Assembly: GCA_963805295.1 (NCBI GenBank) | Contig: CAWDTW010000084.1 | Span: 62,001-126,000 of the forward strand | Direction: 5' to 3' | Source: Roseiarcus sp963805295 | Lineage (GTDB): Bacteria; Pseudomonadota; Alphaproteobacteria; Rhizobiales; Beijerinckiaceae | DNA length: 64,000 bases | Shown: positions 19,820 to 27,479 of the stretch, in pieces | Layout of the letters: every line of letters starts with the position of its first letter | Numbering within the stretch: position 1 is the first letter of the stretch | Position numbers and translations under genes: made by a program | The notes under the pieces: generated by a model | Database searches by the model: none | What the model saw: the letters and a program-made list of their open reading frames with translations, nothing else | Told to the model about the DNA's origin: nothing

Positions 19820-20395
19820 CTATTTCTTGCGGAAGGCGTCGATTGAGACGACCTTGGCCGCGCCCGCGGGCTCGCGGGCCTTTTCGGCCGGGGCGGCGGG
19901 CCTGGCGGCGGCAGGCTTGGCGGCGACGGGCTCGGCCGGCTTGACGGGGGGCTTCGCGGCGGCGGGAGCGGGCGCCAGGGCCGGCTCGGGCCGCCGGGCG
20001 GGGGCCGGCGCGCTTGCGGGCTCCGGCGCCTCTTCGGCCGCGCGCGGCTCGAGCTTGAAGCCGAACGGCACGGAAGGATCGGTGAAGCCGGTGATCGCGT
20101 CGAACGGCACGGTCAGCCGCTCCGGCTTGCGGGAGAAATTGAGGCTGACCTCGAAGGCCTCCTGGGTGACGACGAGATCCCAGAACTCGTGCTGCAGGAT
20201 GATCGACATCTCGTCGGGGAAGCGGCTCTTGATCGAGGGCGGGACCACGACCCCCGCCGCCTGGGTCTTGAAGGCGATGTTGAAATGATGGTCGCCGAGA
20301 AGGCCCGATCGCGCCGTGTCGGACAAGACCCTGCGCACCACGGAGCGCAGCGCGTCCTGGACAAGGAGGTCGTAGCGGATGAGGTCAATCGCCAT
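19820..20395 (-). CDS. sspB: ClpXP adaptor SspB (alphaproteobacterial type)
   Basis: SspB binds the SsrA tag on stalled-ribosome products and tethers them to ClpX for degradation by ClpXP. The protein, 191 residues from the ATG at 20395 (MAIDLIRYDLL), has the folded domain in residues 1-130 (segments VQDALRSVVRRVL, HHFNIAFKT, FPDEMSIILQHEFWDL, PFDAITGFTDPSVPFGFKLE) and a long Ala/Pro-rich linker ending in VVSIDAFRKK, the short ClpX-docking type tail. The upstream in-frame extension to 20512 is rejected because it runs through the region before ssrA and lacks family similarity. Its substrate tag is encoded by ssrA directly upstream on the same strand, an attractive functional neighbourhood. 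Confidence 0.93.
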   Translation of the reverse strand: MAIDLIRYDLLVQDALRSVVRRVLSDTARSGLLGDHHFNIAFKTQAAGVVVPPSIKSRFPDEMSIILQHEFWDLVVTQEAFEVSLNFSRKPERLTVPFDAITGFTDPSVPFGFKLEPRAAEEAPEPASAPAPARRPEPALAPAPAAAKPPVKPAEPVAAKPAAARPAAPAEKAREPAGAAKVVSIDAFRKK

Positions 20396-20516
20396 CGGCA
20401 GATGCTCGCGCCGCGAATCGTGAACACTTAGCCCACCGCCCGGAGCGTTGCAATCGAGGGCCCGCCGGGCGCTTTCTGACGCCCAGATCGCCTCTCCTCG
20501 CGGGCGATGCAAGGGG

Positions 20517-20555
20517 TCAAAAAGGAAGTGGAGGCTTCTGTTGCCAGGCGCCTCC
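20517..20555 (-). terminator. Rho-independent terminator of ssrA
   Basis: On the minus strand a GGAGGC/GCCTCC stem (20550-20555 with 20530-20535) encloses a loop and is followed by acttcctttttg. A strong stem plus a T-rich tract directly after the tmRNA coding piece fits a factor-independent terminator, separating ssrA from sspB. Confidence 0.75.
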
Positions 20556-20860
20556 GGACCCCGCCTAAGGGTGCAAACCCTCAGGACTTGAATCCCGGCA
20601 CCATCACTGCATTACGCAGCGAGGGCCACCGGAGCATAGTTGTCATTCGCAACTATAGGTTTGACCCGATAACGGCGGTATCATGCCGAGCGAAAGATCA
20701 CCCTTTGGGTCCCCCGTCGAACCTATTTCGCCCCCGCCGAAACCCGCTCTCTATCGAACGGGCTTGGGTGGAGGCGCCGGGTACCGCCCCCGGGTCCGAA
20801 AGACTTATTCCGATGCCCATTTATCGCCATAGCCGCCCTCGCGAACGGCGAGGGTAATAT
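20556..20860 (-). ncRNA. ssrA: tmRNA, circularly permuted two-piece form
   Basis: tmRNA rescues stalled ribosomes and adds a degradation tag. On the minus strand the order is acceptor piece (about 20850-20768), a short intervening hairpin, then the coding piece. The coding piece starts GGGGGCG (20735-20729), continues with AGGTTCGACGGGGG typical of tmRNA 5' domains, and carries the tag frame from 20650 to 20612: codons GCG AAT GAC AAC TAT GCT CCG GTG GCC CTC GCT GCG TAA, that is ANDNYAPVALAA. GGGGGCG pairs with CGCCTCC (20776-20770) of the acceptor piece, with a G.U at the third pair, the alanine identity element. The encoded 3' end is ACCC, so the final A of CCA is presumably added after processing. 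Outer ends are approximate. Confidence 0.93.
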
Positions 20861-21033
20861 AGGAGCGAGACGAGCCGGAGGGAAGGGGGAGCGAGCCCGT
20901 GTTGGTTAACGCTCCGTCCAAGGCGATGGCGCGGGCGGCGGCGGGCTCCTTGCGGACCTGTCCCCCAATCGCAGAACGTGGCGATTACTTCGACTTTCCT
21001 CCGCCGCCAACTGCAGAAGAGGAGGAACATCGA
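20861..21033. promoter_or_regulatory. Divergent promoter region of ssrA and the flavin oxidoreductase gene
   Basis: For ssrA (minus strand) a TATATT sequence is visible at about 20861-20856 just before a cctcgccg/cgcgaggg hairpin, a plausible -10 element; I see no strong -35. For the plus-strand gene a good ribosome-binding site (agaggagga, about 21018-21026) precedes the ATG at 21034. No other feature is seen. Confidence 0.35.
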
Positions 21034-22044
21034 ATGCTAAAAACTCGGTTTTGCGAGCGGTTCGGGATCGATGCTCCGATCGTAGTCGCGCCAATGGGAC
21101 CCGACCTTACCGGGCCGGAACTCGTGGCCGCCATATGCAATGCGGGCGGCTTCGGCATTCTTCAAGCGCAACTGTGTCCTCCGCCCTTGCTGCGGCAGCA
21201 AATCCGTCATCTCCGCACGCTGACAACCAAGCCGTTCGGCGTGAACTTCGTCCTCCATTTTCGGCATGCCGCGGGCATTGAAGTCTGTCTCGACGAGCGG
21301 GTCGCGGCCTTGTCGTTCTTCTGGGGAGATCCTTCCGAATTCATACCCTCCGCCCACGCCGCGGGCGTTTCCGTGCTGCATCAGGTTGGCTCGGTTGCCG
21401 CGGCGGTTCACGCAAAGCAGGCGGGCGTGGACGTGATCATCGCGCAGGGAGGTGAAGCCGGCGGACACGTGGCCGGCCAGGTGTCCACCATGGTGCTCGC
21501 GCCTCGCGTCGTGGACGCGGTGGCGCCCACGCTCGTTCTCGCCGCAGGAGGCATCGCCGACGCTCGAGGTCTGGCGGCTGCGCTGTGCCTCGGCGCCGAC
21601 GGCGCTGTGATGGGTACGCGGTTCCTCGCCACTCCCGAGGCGAATGCGCACCCCCTCTACCAAGCCAGTGTCGTGGCGGCGAGTGAGGAAGACGCCGTGC
21701 GCACGATTCTCTTCGGCCGCGGATGGCCGCATGCTCCTCACCGAACGCTAAGAACTCTGTTCGTCAATGAATGGCTCGGTCGTGAAACTGAAACGCAGGG
21801 TACCCAACCGGACGAGCCCGTCATCGGGCGCTCGATCATCGCCGGGGCGGAGACGCCAATTCAGCGTTTCGTTAGCACGCCTCCGAACAGGTATGCGACC
21901 GGCGATATCGAGTCGATGGCGCTTCTCGCCGGACAGTCGGCGGGTCTCGTGGCCGAGCTCCGCCCTGCGGCGGACATCCTTCGTGAAACAGTCAGCGGAG
22001 CTGAACGCTTGATCCTCCAGCTGAGGTCGCTCGCTGACGACTGA
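21034..22044 (+). CDS. NAD(P)H-dependent flavin oxidoreductase / nitronate monooxygenase family
   Basis: TIM-barrel FMN protein of the nitronate monooxygenase / 2-nitropropane dioxygenase family, 336 residues. Visible motifs are PIVVAPMG at the N-terminus, GFGILQAQ, KPFGVNFVLH, the QGGEAGGHVAGQ phosphate-binding region and AAGGIADARGLAAALCLGADGAVMGTRFLAT, split here over several elements. The ATG at 21034 is preceded by agaggagga; an in-frame upstream start at 20899 is rejected because it has no such site. Members oxidise nitronates or act as uncharacterised flavin reductases; the FMN-binding elements are intact but the substrate cannot be told. Confidence 0.85.
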   Translation: MLKTRFCERFGIDAPIVVAPMGPDLTGPELVAAICNAGGFGILQAQLCPPPLLRQQIRHLRTLTTKPFGVNFVLHFRHAAGIEVCLDERVAALSFFWGDPSEFIPSAHAAGVSVLHQVGSVAAAVHAKQAGVDVIIAQGGEAGGHVAGQVSTMVLAPRVVDAVAPTLVLAAGGIADARGLAAALCLGADGAVMGTRFLATPEANAHPLYQASVVAASEEDAVRTILFGRGWPHAPHRTLRTLFVNEWLGRETETQGTQPDEPVIGRSIIAGAETPIQRFVSTPPNRYATGDIESMALLAGQSAGLVAELRPAADILRETVSGAERLILQLRSLADD

Positions 22045-22134
22045 GAAGTCCACAGATTCGACGGCATGGAAGCCGCTTCGAGACGCGGCAGCGCGCCGCC
22101 CCTGCGACGCAGCAGCCGGCGCCGCGGCTGGCTG

Positions 22135-22527
22135 CTACCACGCGACGTGCAGGAAGATCGCAACGACCGCGATCCACCCGAGCGTGAAAACGATGGTGCG
22201 AATGTAAGGGACGGCGAACCAGAAGACGACCGCATGCGCGAGACGCAGCCAGAAGAACGCGATCGCCCAGAAGGCCGTCGTCGCGTCCGCCTTGCCCGTG
22301 ACATGCGCGATGAGGACGAGGGCCGCGAAGGGCGCGAAGGCCTCCACTGCGTTGAGATGGGCGCGATTGGCGCGCTCACCCCAGAGGGGCACGGGGCGCG
22401 GCTTCGGATCGAGATAATTCTGCGGGGTGAGCAGCCCGTTCGTCATCGACTGCGCGACGATATAGGGAATCCAGAGCGATGCGGTCATGAGCGCGGTATA
22501 GGCGAGATACTGAAGGTCCGTGGTCAT
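22135..22527 (-). CDS. MAPEG family membrane protein
   Basis: A 130-residue integral membrane protein with about four hydrophobic segments (around 7-27, 60-80, 85-105, 110-130). The segment GERANRAHLNAVEAFAPFA is the MAPEG signature (the E-R-N-H-N-E pattern). Eukaryotic MAPEG members are glutathione-dependent transferases or eicosanoid enzymes; bacterial members are mostly uncharacterised. It converges with the flavin oxidoreductase gene and lies about 88 bp downstream of the SDR stop region, same strand as the SDR gene. Confidence 0.85.
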   Translation of the reverse strand: MTTDLQYLAYTALMTASLWIPYIVAQSMTNGLLTPQNYLDPKPRPVPLWGERANRAHLNAVEAFAPFAALVLIAHVTGKADATTAFWAIAFFWLRLAHAVVFWFAVPYIRTIVFTLGWIAVVAIFLHVAW

Positions 22528-22615
22528 GCGCCCTCCGCTCGAGCCGCGGCGCGTCTCCCGCCGCTTCAGGCAGCATAGCGCGTCCCGATGACGGTCGATA
22601 GCGCGTCGCGGATCG

Positions 22616-23488
22616 TCACTCCCGTTGCGCGCGATCCCGCGCGTTCTGCGCTTCGATCGCCGCGCGCGCGGCCTTCCATTCGGCGTCGCCCCATTTGCGC
22701 AATTCGTAGAAATTGCCGCCCGTCGCGAGCGCCCGCGCGCCGTCCATGGCGATCGTCTCGCCGGTCAGATACTCGCAGCCGTCCGAGAGCAGGAAGGCCG
22801 CCAGATTCTGCAGCTCCTCGATGCGCCCGACGCGGCCGAGCGGGTTCGCTTCCGCCGTCCGCACCCCCGGTTCGGCGCCCGGCGAGAGGCGCTTGCTCAT
22901 GCCCTCGGTCGGGATTTCGCCGGGCGCGATCGCGTTGAGGCGGATGCCGTAGCGGCCCCATTCGGCCGCAAGCGACATCGTCATCGCCTGCACCGCCGCC
23001 TTGCTCATCGCGGACGGCACGACGAACGGACCGCCGTTGCGCGCCCAGGTCACGGTGATCGAGACGACGCTGCCGCGACGGCGCCCCGCGATCCATCGCT
23101 TGCCGACCGCCTGCGTGACATAGAAGGTTCCGTGCATGACGATGTTGGCGATCGCGTCGAAGCCGCGCGGCGACAGATCCTCGGTGCGCGCGATGAAATT
23201 GCCCGCGGCGTTGTTGATGAGCGACGTCAGCGGCCCTCCTCGGAAAATCTCCTCGATCATCGCCTCGACGGCGGCTGCGTCGCGAATGTCGACGCCATAG
23301 CTCTTCGCCACCCCGCCGTGCGCCGTCATCATCTCCTCCGCGGCCGCGTCGCACACGCTCTTGCGCCGGCCGCAGATCGCGATCTCCGCGCCGAGGCCGA
23401 GCAGCCGCTCGGCCATCCCCCGGCCGAGCCCGGTGCCGCCGCCGGTGACGAGGATTTTCTTGCCCGCGAACAGGCCCGCCTGGAACAT
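22616..23488 (-). CDS. Short-chain dehydrogenase/reductase, 2,4-dienoyl-CoA-reductase-like
   Basis: Rossmann-fold SDR of 290 residues. TGGGTGLGRGMAERL (about 15-29) is the cofactor motif, with CGRR at the end of the second strand suggesting NADPH. NNAAGNF and the catalytic region follow, with the usual Tyr-x-x-x-Lys position reading SAMSKAAVQ, so the tyrosine is replaced as in the peroxisomal-type 2,4-dienoyl-CoA reductase branch; PGEIPTEGMSKRL and the C-terminal YLTGETIAMDGA also fit. The ATG at 23488 follows ggagggacgac, a good ribosome-binding site. Role is probably in unsaturated fatty acid oxidation, by family resemblance only. Confidence 0.8.
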   Translation of the reverse strand: MFQAGLFAGKKILVTGGGTGLGRGMAERLLGLGAEIAICGRRKSVCDAAAEEMMTAHGGVAKSYGVDIRDAAAVEAMIEEIFRGGPLTSLINNAAGNFIARTEDLSPRGFDAIANIVMHGTFYVTQAVGKRWIAGRRRGSVVSITVTWARNGGPFVVPSAMSKAAVQAMTMSLAAEWGRYGIRLNAIAPGEIPTEGMSKRLSPGAEPGVRTAEANPLGRVGRIEELQNLAAFLLSDGCEYLTGETIAMDGARALATGGNFYELRKWGDAEWKAARAAIEAQNARDRAQRE

Positions 23489-23643
23489 GTCGTCCCTCCG
23501 CTTTCCGTTGTCGCTGCGACGCCTTGAGGGCTCGCCGAAACCTTCGCCGAGGTCCCGCGAAGGGGACCGCCGCGCGCATCCTGCGAGCGATTCGCCGGTT
23601 GGGCAAGGTTCAGGGCGGCCATCGAGACCGCGTGCTGCGGTCG

Positions 23644-24453
23644 TTACGGACCCTCCGCCGCAGGCTTTTGCGCCTGCCGGAACGCGGCGACGAAATCGGC
23701 CAGTGTCTTTTCGTCCATGTCGCTGACCGCGACGTAAGCGAGGTTCGCGTCCGACCAGCGCGCGACGTGGTAGCCGTCGATCGTCTCGATCCCGCCGCCC
23801 GCGCGCGCGCGCCGGGCGTCGAGCGGCAGCTCGGTGACGGCGACGAGATGCTCGCCGTGGCGATAGACGAGGGTCGGCGCGGGAATCCGATCGACGACGG
23901 CGACGCGGCCGCCCGCGAGCGGGAAGCCTTGGCTCGCGAGATCGACGATCGACGCGCTGACCGTGGTGCGGCCGGAGAGCCAGGGTTTCACCGTATGCCG
24001 GTCGGACGATGCGACGTCGAACGGCTGACCGGCGATGGCGGCGCGGGCGAAGTCCGACACGAGGTTTTCGGCGACGCCTTGCGAAGCGCCTTGCATTCTG
24101 AGCGTCGACACGCCGACCCCGACGGCGAAGCCGAGGACGGCGAACGAGGCGGCGAGCGCCAGCGCGCGCGCGCCGCTCCATGCCGGACGCCGGACCGGCG
24201 CGAAAGCTGCAAGCGAGGAGGGCGCAGCCGGCCCCGTCAACGCGGCGATGCGATCGATGAGCGCCTTCGGCGCGGCCTCCCGCGGCGCATGTCGCCCGAT
24301 CGCCTGGCGCAGCGCCTCGAGCCGCCGGTATTCGGCCGCAAGCGCCGGGTCCGCACCCAATTCGCGCTCGAGTTGGAGCGCACTCATCGGATCGAGCTCG
24401 CCGTCGAGGGCGGCATTGAGCCGCGGGATGCGGGCATCCGGATCGTCAGTCAT
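23644..24453 (-). CDS. Transmembrane anti-sigma factor
   Basis: A 269-residue anti-sigma factor partner of the upstream ECF sigma factor. Residues 1-80 form the cytoplasmic sigma-binding part (LNAALDGELDPMSALQLERELGADP is typical, split here), one membrane helix lies at about 95-115 (ALALAASFAVLGFAVGVGV), and the C-terminal 150 residues are periplasmic. There is no HxxxCxxC zinc motif, so it is not a ZAS-type redox anti-sigma. Its ATG overlaps the sigma stop codon (ATGA), indicating translational coupling. The inducing signal is not visible. Confidence 0.88.
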   Translation of the reverse strand: MTDDPDARIPRLNAALDGELDPMSALQLERELGADPALAAEYRRLEALRQAIGRHAPREAAPKALIDRIAALTGPAAPSSLAAFAPVRRPAWSGARALALAASFAVLGFAVGVGVSTLRMQGASQGVAENLVSDFARAAIAGQPFDVASSDRHTVKPWLSGRTTVSASIVDLASQGFPLAGGRVAVVDRIPAPTLVYRHGEHLVAVTELPLDARRARAGGGIETIDGYHVARWSDANLAYVAVSDMDEKTLADFVAAFRQAQKPAAEGP

Positions 24454-24977
24454 GGCTCGGCTTTCAGAGTCTTCACGAGCGCGGCGCGGGCGCGGGCGAG
24501 GCGCGACATGACGGTGCCGATCGGCGCGCCCGTCGCCTCGGCAATGTCGCGGTAGGAGAGTCCGTTGACGTCGCGCATGACCAGCGTCTCACGGAGCGGC
24601 GACGGCAGCGCGGCGATCGCCCGCCTGAGGCGCTCGCCGTCTTCGAGCGCGATCAGCGTCTCTTCCGGATCGGGCGACGGATCGACGGCGTCGAAGTCGG
24701 CGATGTCGTTCGCAAAGGAGAAGTCCTTTGGCCGGTTGCGCGCCATCCAGGTGATCGCGGCGTTGCGCACGATCGCGAGGAACCAGGCCTTCGGACGTTC
24801 GACCGAGGTGGTCTCCAGAGCTTTCAGCGCGCGTATCGCCGCTTCCTGCACGATGTCCTCGGCCTCGGCGCCGTTGCGGCAGAGCCACTTGGCGAGCGTA
24901 TAAGCGTCGTCGAGCAGCGGCGGCACGATTTCGCGAAACCGCCGCTCGGCGATGGATCCGACGCCCGAGTTCGTCAC
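24450..24977 (-). CDS. ECF-type RNA polymerase sigma factor
   Basis: A 175-residue extracytoplasmic-function sigma factor. Region 2 is at about 18-85 (AEDIVQEAAIRALKAL and the WFLAIVRNAAI segment), region 4 at about 118-170 with the helix-turn-helix YRDIAEATGAPIGTVMSRLARAR. It is third in a tight operon: metallophosphoesterase, cytochrome c, sigma factor, anti-sigma factor, with gaps of 9 and 13 bp and a 4-bp overlap. It probably autoregulates this operon. Confidence 0.92.
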   Translation of the reverse strand: MTNSGVGSIAERRFREIVPPLLDDAYTLAKWLCRNGAEAEDIVQEAAIRALKALETTSVERPKAWFLAIVRNAAITWMARNRPKDFSFANDIADFDAVDPSPDPEETLIALEDGERLRRAIAALPSPLRETLVMRDVNGLSYRDIAEATGAPIGTVMSRLARARAALVKTLKAEP

Positions 24978-24990
24978 CGGAGCGCGCGCC

Positions 24991-25356
24991 CTATTTCGCG
25001 CGCTCCTTGAGGAATGCGATCACGTCGGCGCGGTCCTGCCGGTTCGCCAGATGAAAGTACATCTTGGCGCCCGGGACGAGCGCCTGGGGATTGGTCAGCC
25101 ACTTGTCGAGCGTCTCCTCGTTCCAGACGATATTGGCGGATTTGAGCGCCTCGGAATAGTTGTAATCGGGCAGCGATCCCGCCTTGCGGCCGAACACCCC
25201 CCGATGACGAGGACCCACGTCGTTCTTGTCGAGCGAGTGGCAGTCCTGACAGGCCTCGTACACCTGCTCGCCGCGGTCGGCGTTCCCGACGAGGCCGGCG
25301 GCCGACGCGAGGCTCGCGGCGAGGAACGCCGCGAGCACGACAAGGGAGACTTTCAT
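24991..25356 (-). CDS. Periplasmic class I cytochrome c
   Basis: A 121-residue monohaem cytochrome c with a cleavable Sec signal peptide (residues 1-19), the haem site C36-x-x-C39-H40 (ACQDCHS) and a distal methionine ligand M99 (PGAKMYF). It resembles mitochondrial-type small cytochromes (VGPRHRGVFGRKAG and YSEALK). It is the second gene of the sigma-factor operon, so it is likely induced with the phosphoesterase, perhaps as an electron carrier for a periplasmic stress response. Confidence 0.92.
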   Translation of the reverse strand: MKVSLVVLAAFLAASLASAAGLVGNADRGEQVYEACQDCHSLDKNDVGPRHRGVFGRKAGSLPDYNYSEALKSANIVWNEETLDKWLTNPQALVPGAKMYFHLANRQDRADVIAFLKERAK

Positions 25357-25365
25357 CGCAGGGCC

Positions 25366-26289
25366 TCAGGATAGATCGGAGTCGGTGACGGCGAGCGTCG
25401 TCGGCTGAGCCGAATAGGCGACTTCGCGGACGCCGAGCCATTTGCGGAGTTCGCCCGCCGGCACGCGTTTCGGCCCGGGCGCGGGAGCTGTTCCGGGGGC
25501 AGGCTGGGGGAAGGCGGTCGAGCGCGCGGTATGGAACGTCACCGCGCCCTCGATCTTCTGCATCAGCTGATGGATGTGGCCGTTGAGCACGGTCACCGAG
25601 CCGAAGCGCGACAGCAGCTTCAGCGCCTCAGCCGAATCCTCCGTCCCCCAGCCCCATTCGGGCGCGATCATCCAGAGCGGGATGTGGGCGAAGATGACGA
25701 TCGGCGTCGAGGCCGACTTGCCTTTCAGATCGTCGTCGAGCCAGGCGAGCTGCTCGGCTCCGAGCGAGCCGAGGCCGTTTGTCTTCAGATCGACGACATT
25801 TACGAGCGAGACGAAATGGACGCCGCCGTGATCGAACGCATACCAGCCGCCGCCGGCTCCCTTGCCGAAGCGCTCAAGATACGCCGCGCGGGTGGCGGGA
25901 TCGAGAATGTCGTGCTCCCCTGGCGCGTAGTGGACGTCGAGCTTCGACCGCCGGATCATCTGCAAAGCGTCGTCGAACTCGTTCGGCTTCGCCGTATGGG
26001 TGATATCGCCGGTGTGGATCATGAACGCGGGACTGCCCGGCATCGCCAGGACCTTGTCGATCGCCGCGTCGAGGGTTAAGCGCGCGTCCGGATTGGCGGG
26101 CTTCGAAAAGCCGATGTGGCTGTCGGAAATCTGGACGAAGGAAAAGCTTCCCTCCGCCGCTTTCGCCGCGCCGATGAGGCGCGACGCGGGCACGCCGCCC
26201 GCGACCGTCCAGACAACGCCTGTTCCCGCCCAAAGCATGCATTTCAAGGTTTGGCGGCGGTCGTAGCCGCCGATGTCTTCGTCAGCCAT
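25366..26289 (-). CDS. Tat-exported metallophosphoesterase
   Basis: Calcineurin-like phosphoesterase of 307 residues. The start is the ATG at 26289 (MADEDIGGYDRRQTLK); an upstream ATG at 26304 adds five residues. DRRQTLKCMLWAGTGVVW is a twin-arginine signal. Metal motifs are QISDSHIG, HTGDITH, GEHD (in place of GNHD), FAHIPLW and NGHIHQ, enough for a two-metal site. First gene of the ECF operon. The substrate could be a phosphoester or cyclic nucleotide; this cannot be told from sequence. Confidence 0.87.
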   Translation of the reverse strand: MADEDIGGYDRRQTLKCMLWAGTGVVWTVAGGVPASRLIGAAKAAEGSFSFVQISDSHIGFSKPANPDARLTLDAAIDKVLAMPGSPAFMIHTGDITHTAKPNEFDDALQMIRRSKLDVHYAPGEHDILDPATRAAYLERFGKGAGGGWYAFDHGGVHFVSLVNVVDLKTNGLGSLGAEQLAWLDDDLKGKSASTPIVIFAHIPLWMIAPEWGWGTEDSAEALKLLSRFGSVTVLNGHIHQLMQKIEGAVTFHTARSTAFPQPAPGTAPAPGPKRVPAGELRKWLGVREVAYSAQPTTLAVTDSDLS

Positions 26290-26348
26290 GGGTCTCTCCT
26301 TCATCCGGCCAATGCGCAGGTCAGGAGAGAGACTCTGGGGAGGTCCGG

Positions 26349-26358
26349 TTTATTCCCT
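26349..26358 (-). promoter_or_regulatory. Candidate ECF-sigma promoter element upstream of the phosphoesterase operon
   Basis: On the minus strand the region upstream of 26289 contains gggaataaaccggacc. An aggregated GGGAATAA-type block about 60 bp upstream of the first gene is a plausible recognition element for the operon's own ECF factor. This is inference from position and composition only; the gap 26305-26487 also serves the divergent hydrolase gene. Confidence 0.25.
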
Positions 26359-26487
26359 GGGGCGCGAACAAAAGATCAGCATCGGGGGGCCAAGGCCGCA
26401 ATGCCGCCGCGGCCGCGATGTTGACTGGTCGCGGGGCAAGGCCCGCGCGCGTTCGGATCACGGCTCGTAACGCATGGGGAGAACAGG

Positions 26488-27417
26488 ATGCGCAGGTCGA
26501 CTCTGGCGGTCGCAATACTCCTCGGGGTCAGCGCCCTGATGCTCGCGCCCTCCGCACGGGCGGGCGTTGCGCCGTTCCCACGCGGCTTTCGTACGGAGGA
26601 TATCAAGACGGGCGGCGCGACGATCCACGTGCGCGTCGGCGGCGCGGGGCCCGCGGTCGTCCTGCTGCATGGGTTCGGCGACACCGGCGACATGTGGGCG
26701 CCGGTCGCGGCGGCGCTCGCCGGCGGCCATACCGTCATCGTTCCCGATCTGCGCGGCATGGGCCTCTCCTCCCATCCCGAGGGCGGCTACGACAAGAAGA
26801 CGCAGGCCCGCGACATCGCCCAGATGATGGACGCGCTGAACGTCGACAGGGCGGACCTCGTCACCCACGACATCGGCAACATGGTCGGCTACGCGCTGGC
26901 CGCGCAATATCCCGCGCGGATAACCAGGTGGGTGGTGATCGACGCGCCCCTGCCGGGGATCGGCCCTTGGGACGAGATCATCCGCAGCCCCATGCTGTGG
27001 CACTTCAATTTCCGTGGCCCCGACGTCGAGCGGCTGGTCGCGGGCCGCGAACGCATCTACCTCGACCGGTTCTGGAACGAGCTCTCGGCCAACCCGCAAG
27101 CGATCGATGAGGCGACCCGGAGGCACTACGCCGAGCTCTATGCGCGCCCCGCGGCGATGCATTCGGCGTTCAACCAGTTCGCCGCTTTCAATGAGGACGC
27201 GGTCGACAACAAGGCTTTCGCCGCCAAGGGCAAGCTTGGCATGCCGGTGCTGGCGCTCGGTGGCGACCATTCGTTCGGGACGCAGATGGGCGAGATCATG
27301 GCTCTGGTCGCGATCAACGTGACGACCGGCGTCATCAAGGATTCCGGCCACTGGGTGATGGAGGAGCAACCGGCCGAGACGACGGCGGAGATCGTCGAAT
27401 TCATCGACAAGAAGTGA
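26488..27417 (+). CDS. Exported alpha/beta hydrolase, epoxide-hydrolase-like
   Basis: Alpha/beta-hydrolase fold protein of 309 residues with a Sec signal peptide (residues 1-25, ending SARAG). The HGFGDTGDMW oxyanion motif (61-70), DLRGMGLSSHP, the nucleophile D128 in THDIGNMVGY and a C-terminal histidine near 288 (SGHWVMEEQP) form the triad. An aspartate nucleophile and the DLRG(M)G(L)S motif point to the epoxide hydrolase / haloacetate or haloalkane dehalogenase branch rather than to serine esterases. Periplasmic location is inferred. The methyltransferase follows 60 bp downstream. Confidence 0.85.
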   Translation: MRRSTLAVAILLGVSALMLAPSARAGVAPFPRGFRTEDIKTGGATIHVRVGGAGPAVVLLHGFGDTGDMWAPVAAALAGGHTVIVPDLRGMGLSSHPEGGYDKKTQARDIAQMMDALNVDRADLVTHDIGNMVGYALAAQYPARITRWVVIDAPLPGIGPWDEIIRSPMLWHFNFRGPDVERLVAGRERIYLDRFWNELSANPQAIDEATRRHYAELYARPAAMHSAFNQFAAFNEDAVDNKAFAAKGKLGMPVLALGGDHSFGTQMGEIMALVAINVTTGVIKDSGHWVMEEQPAETTAEIVEFIDKK

Positions 27418-27479
27418 TTGCTGGTCGGCGCGTCCACTTTGGCGATGGCTCTTCGCAGCCCGTACGTGCAATATAAGCG

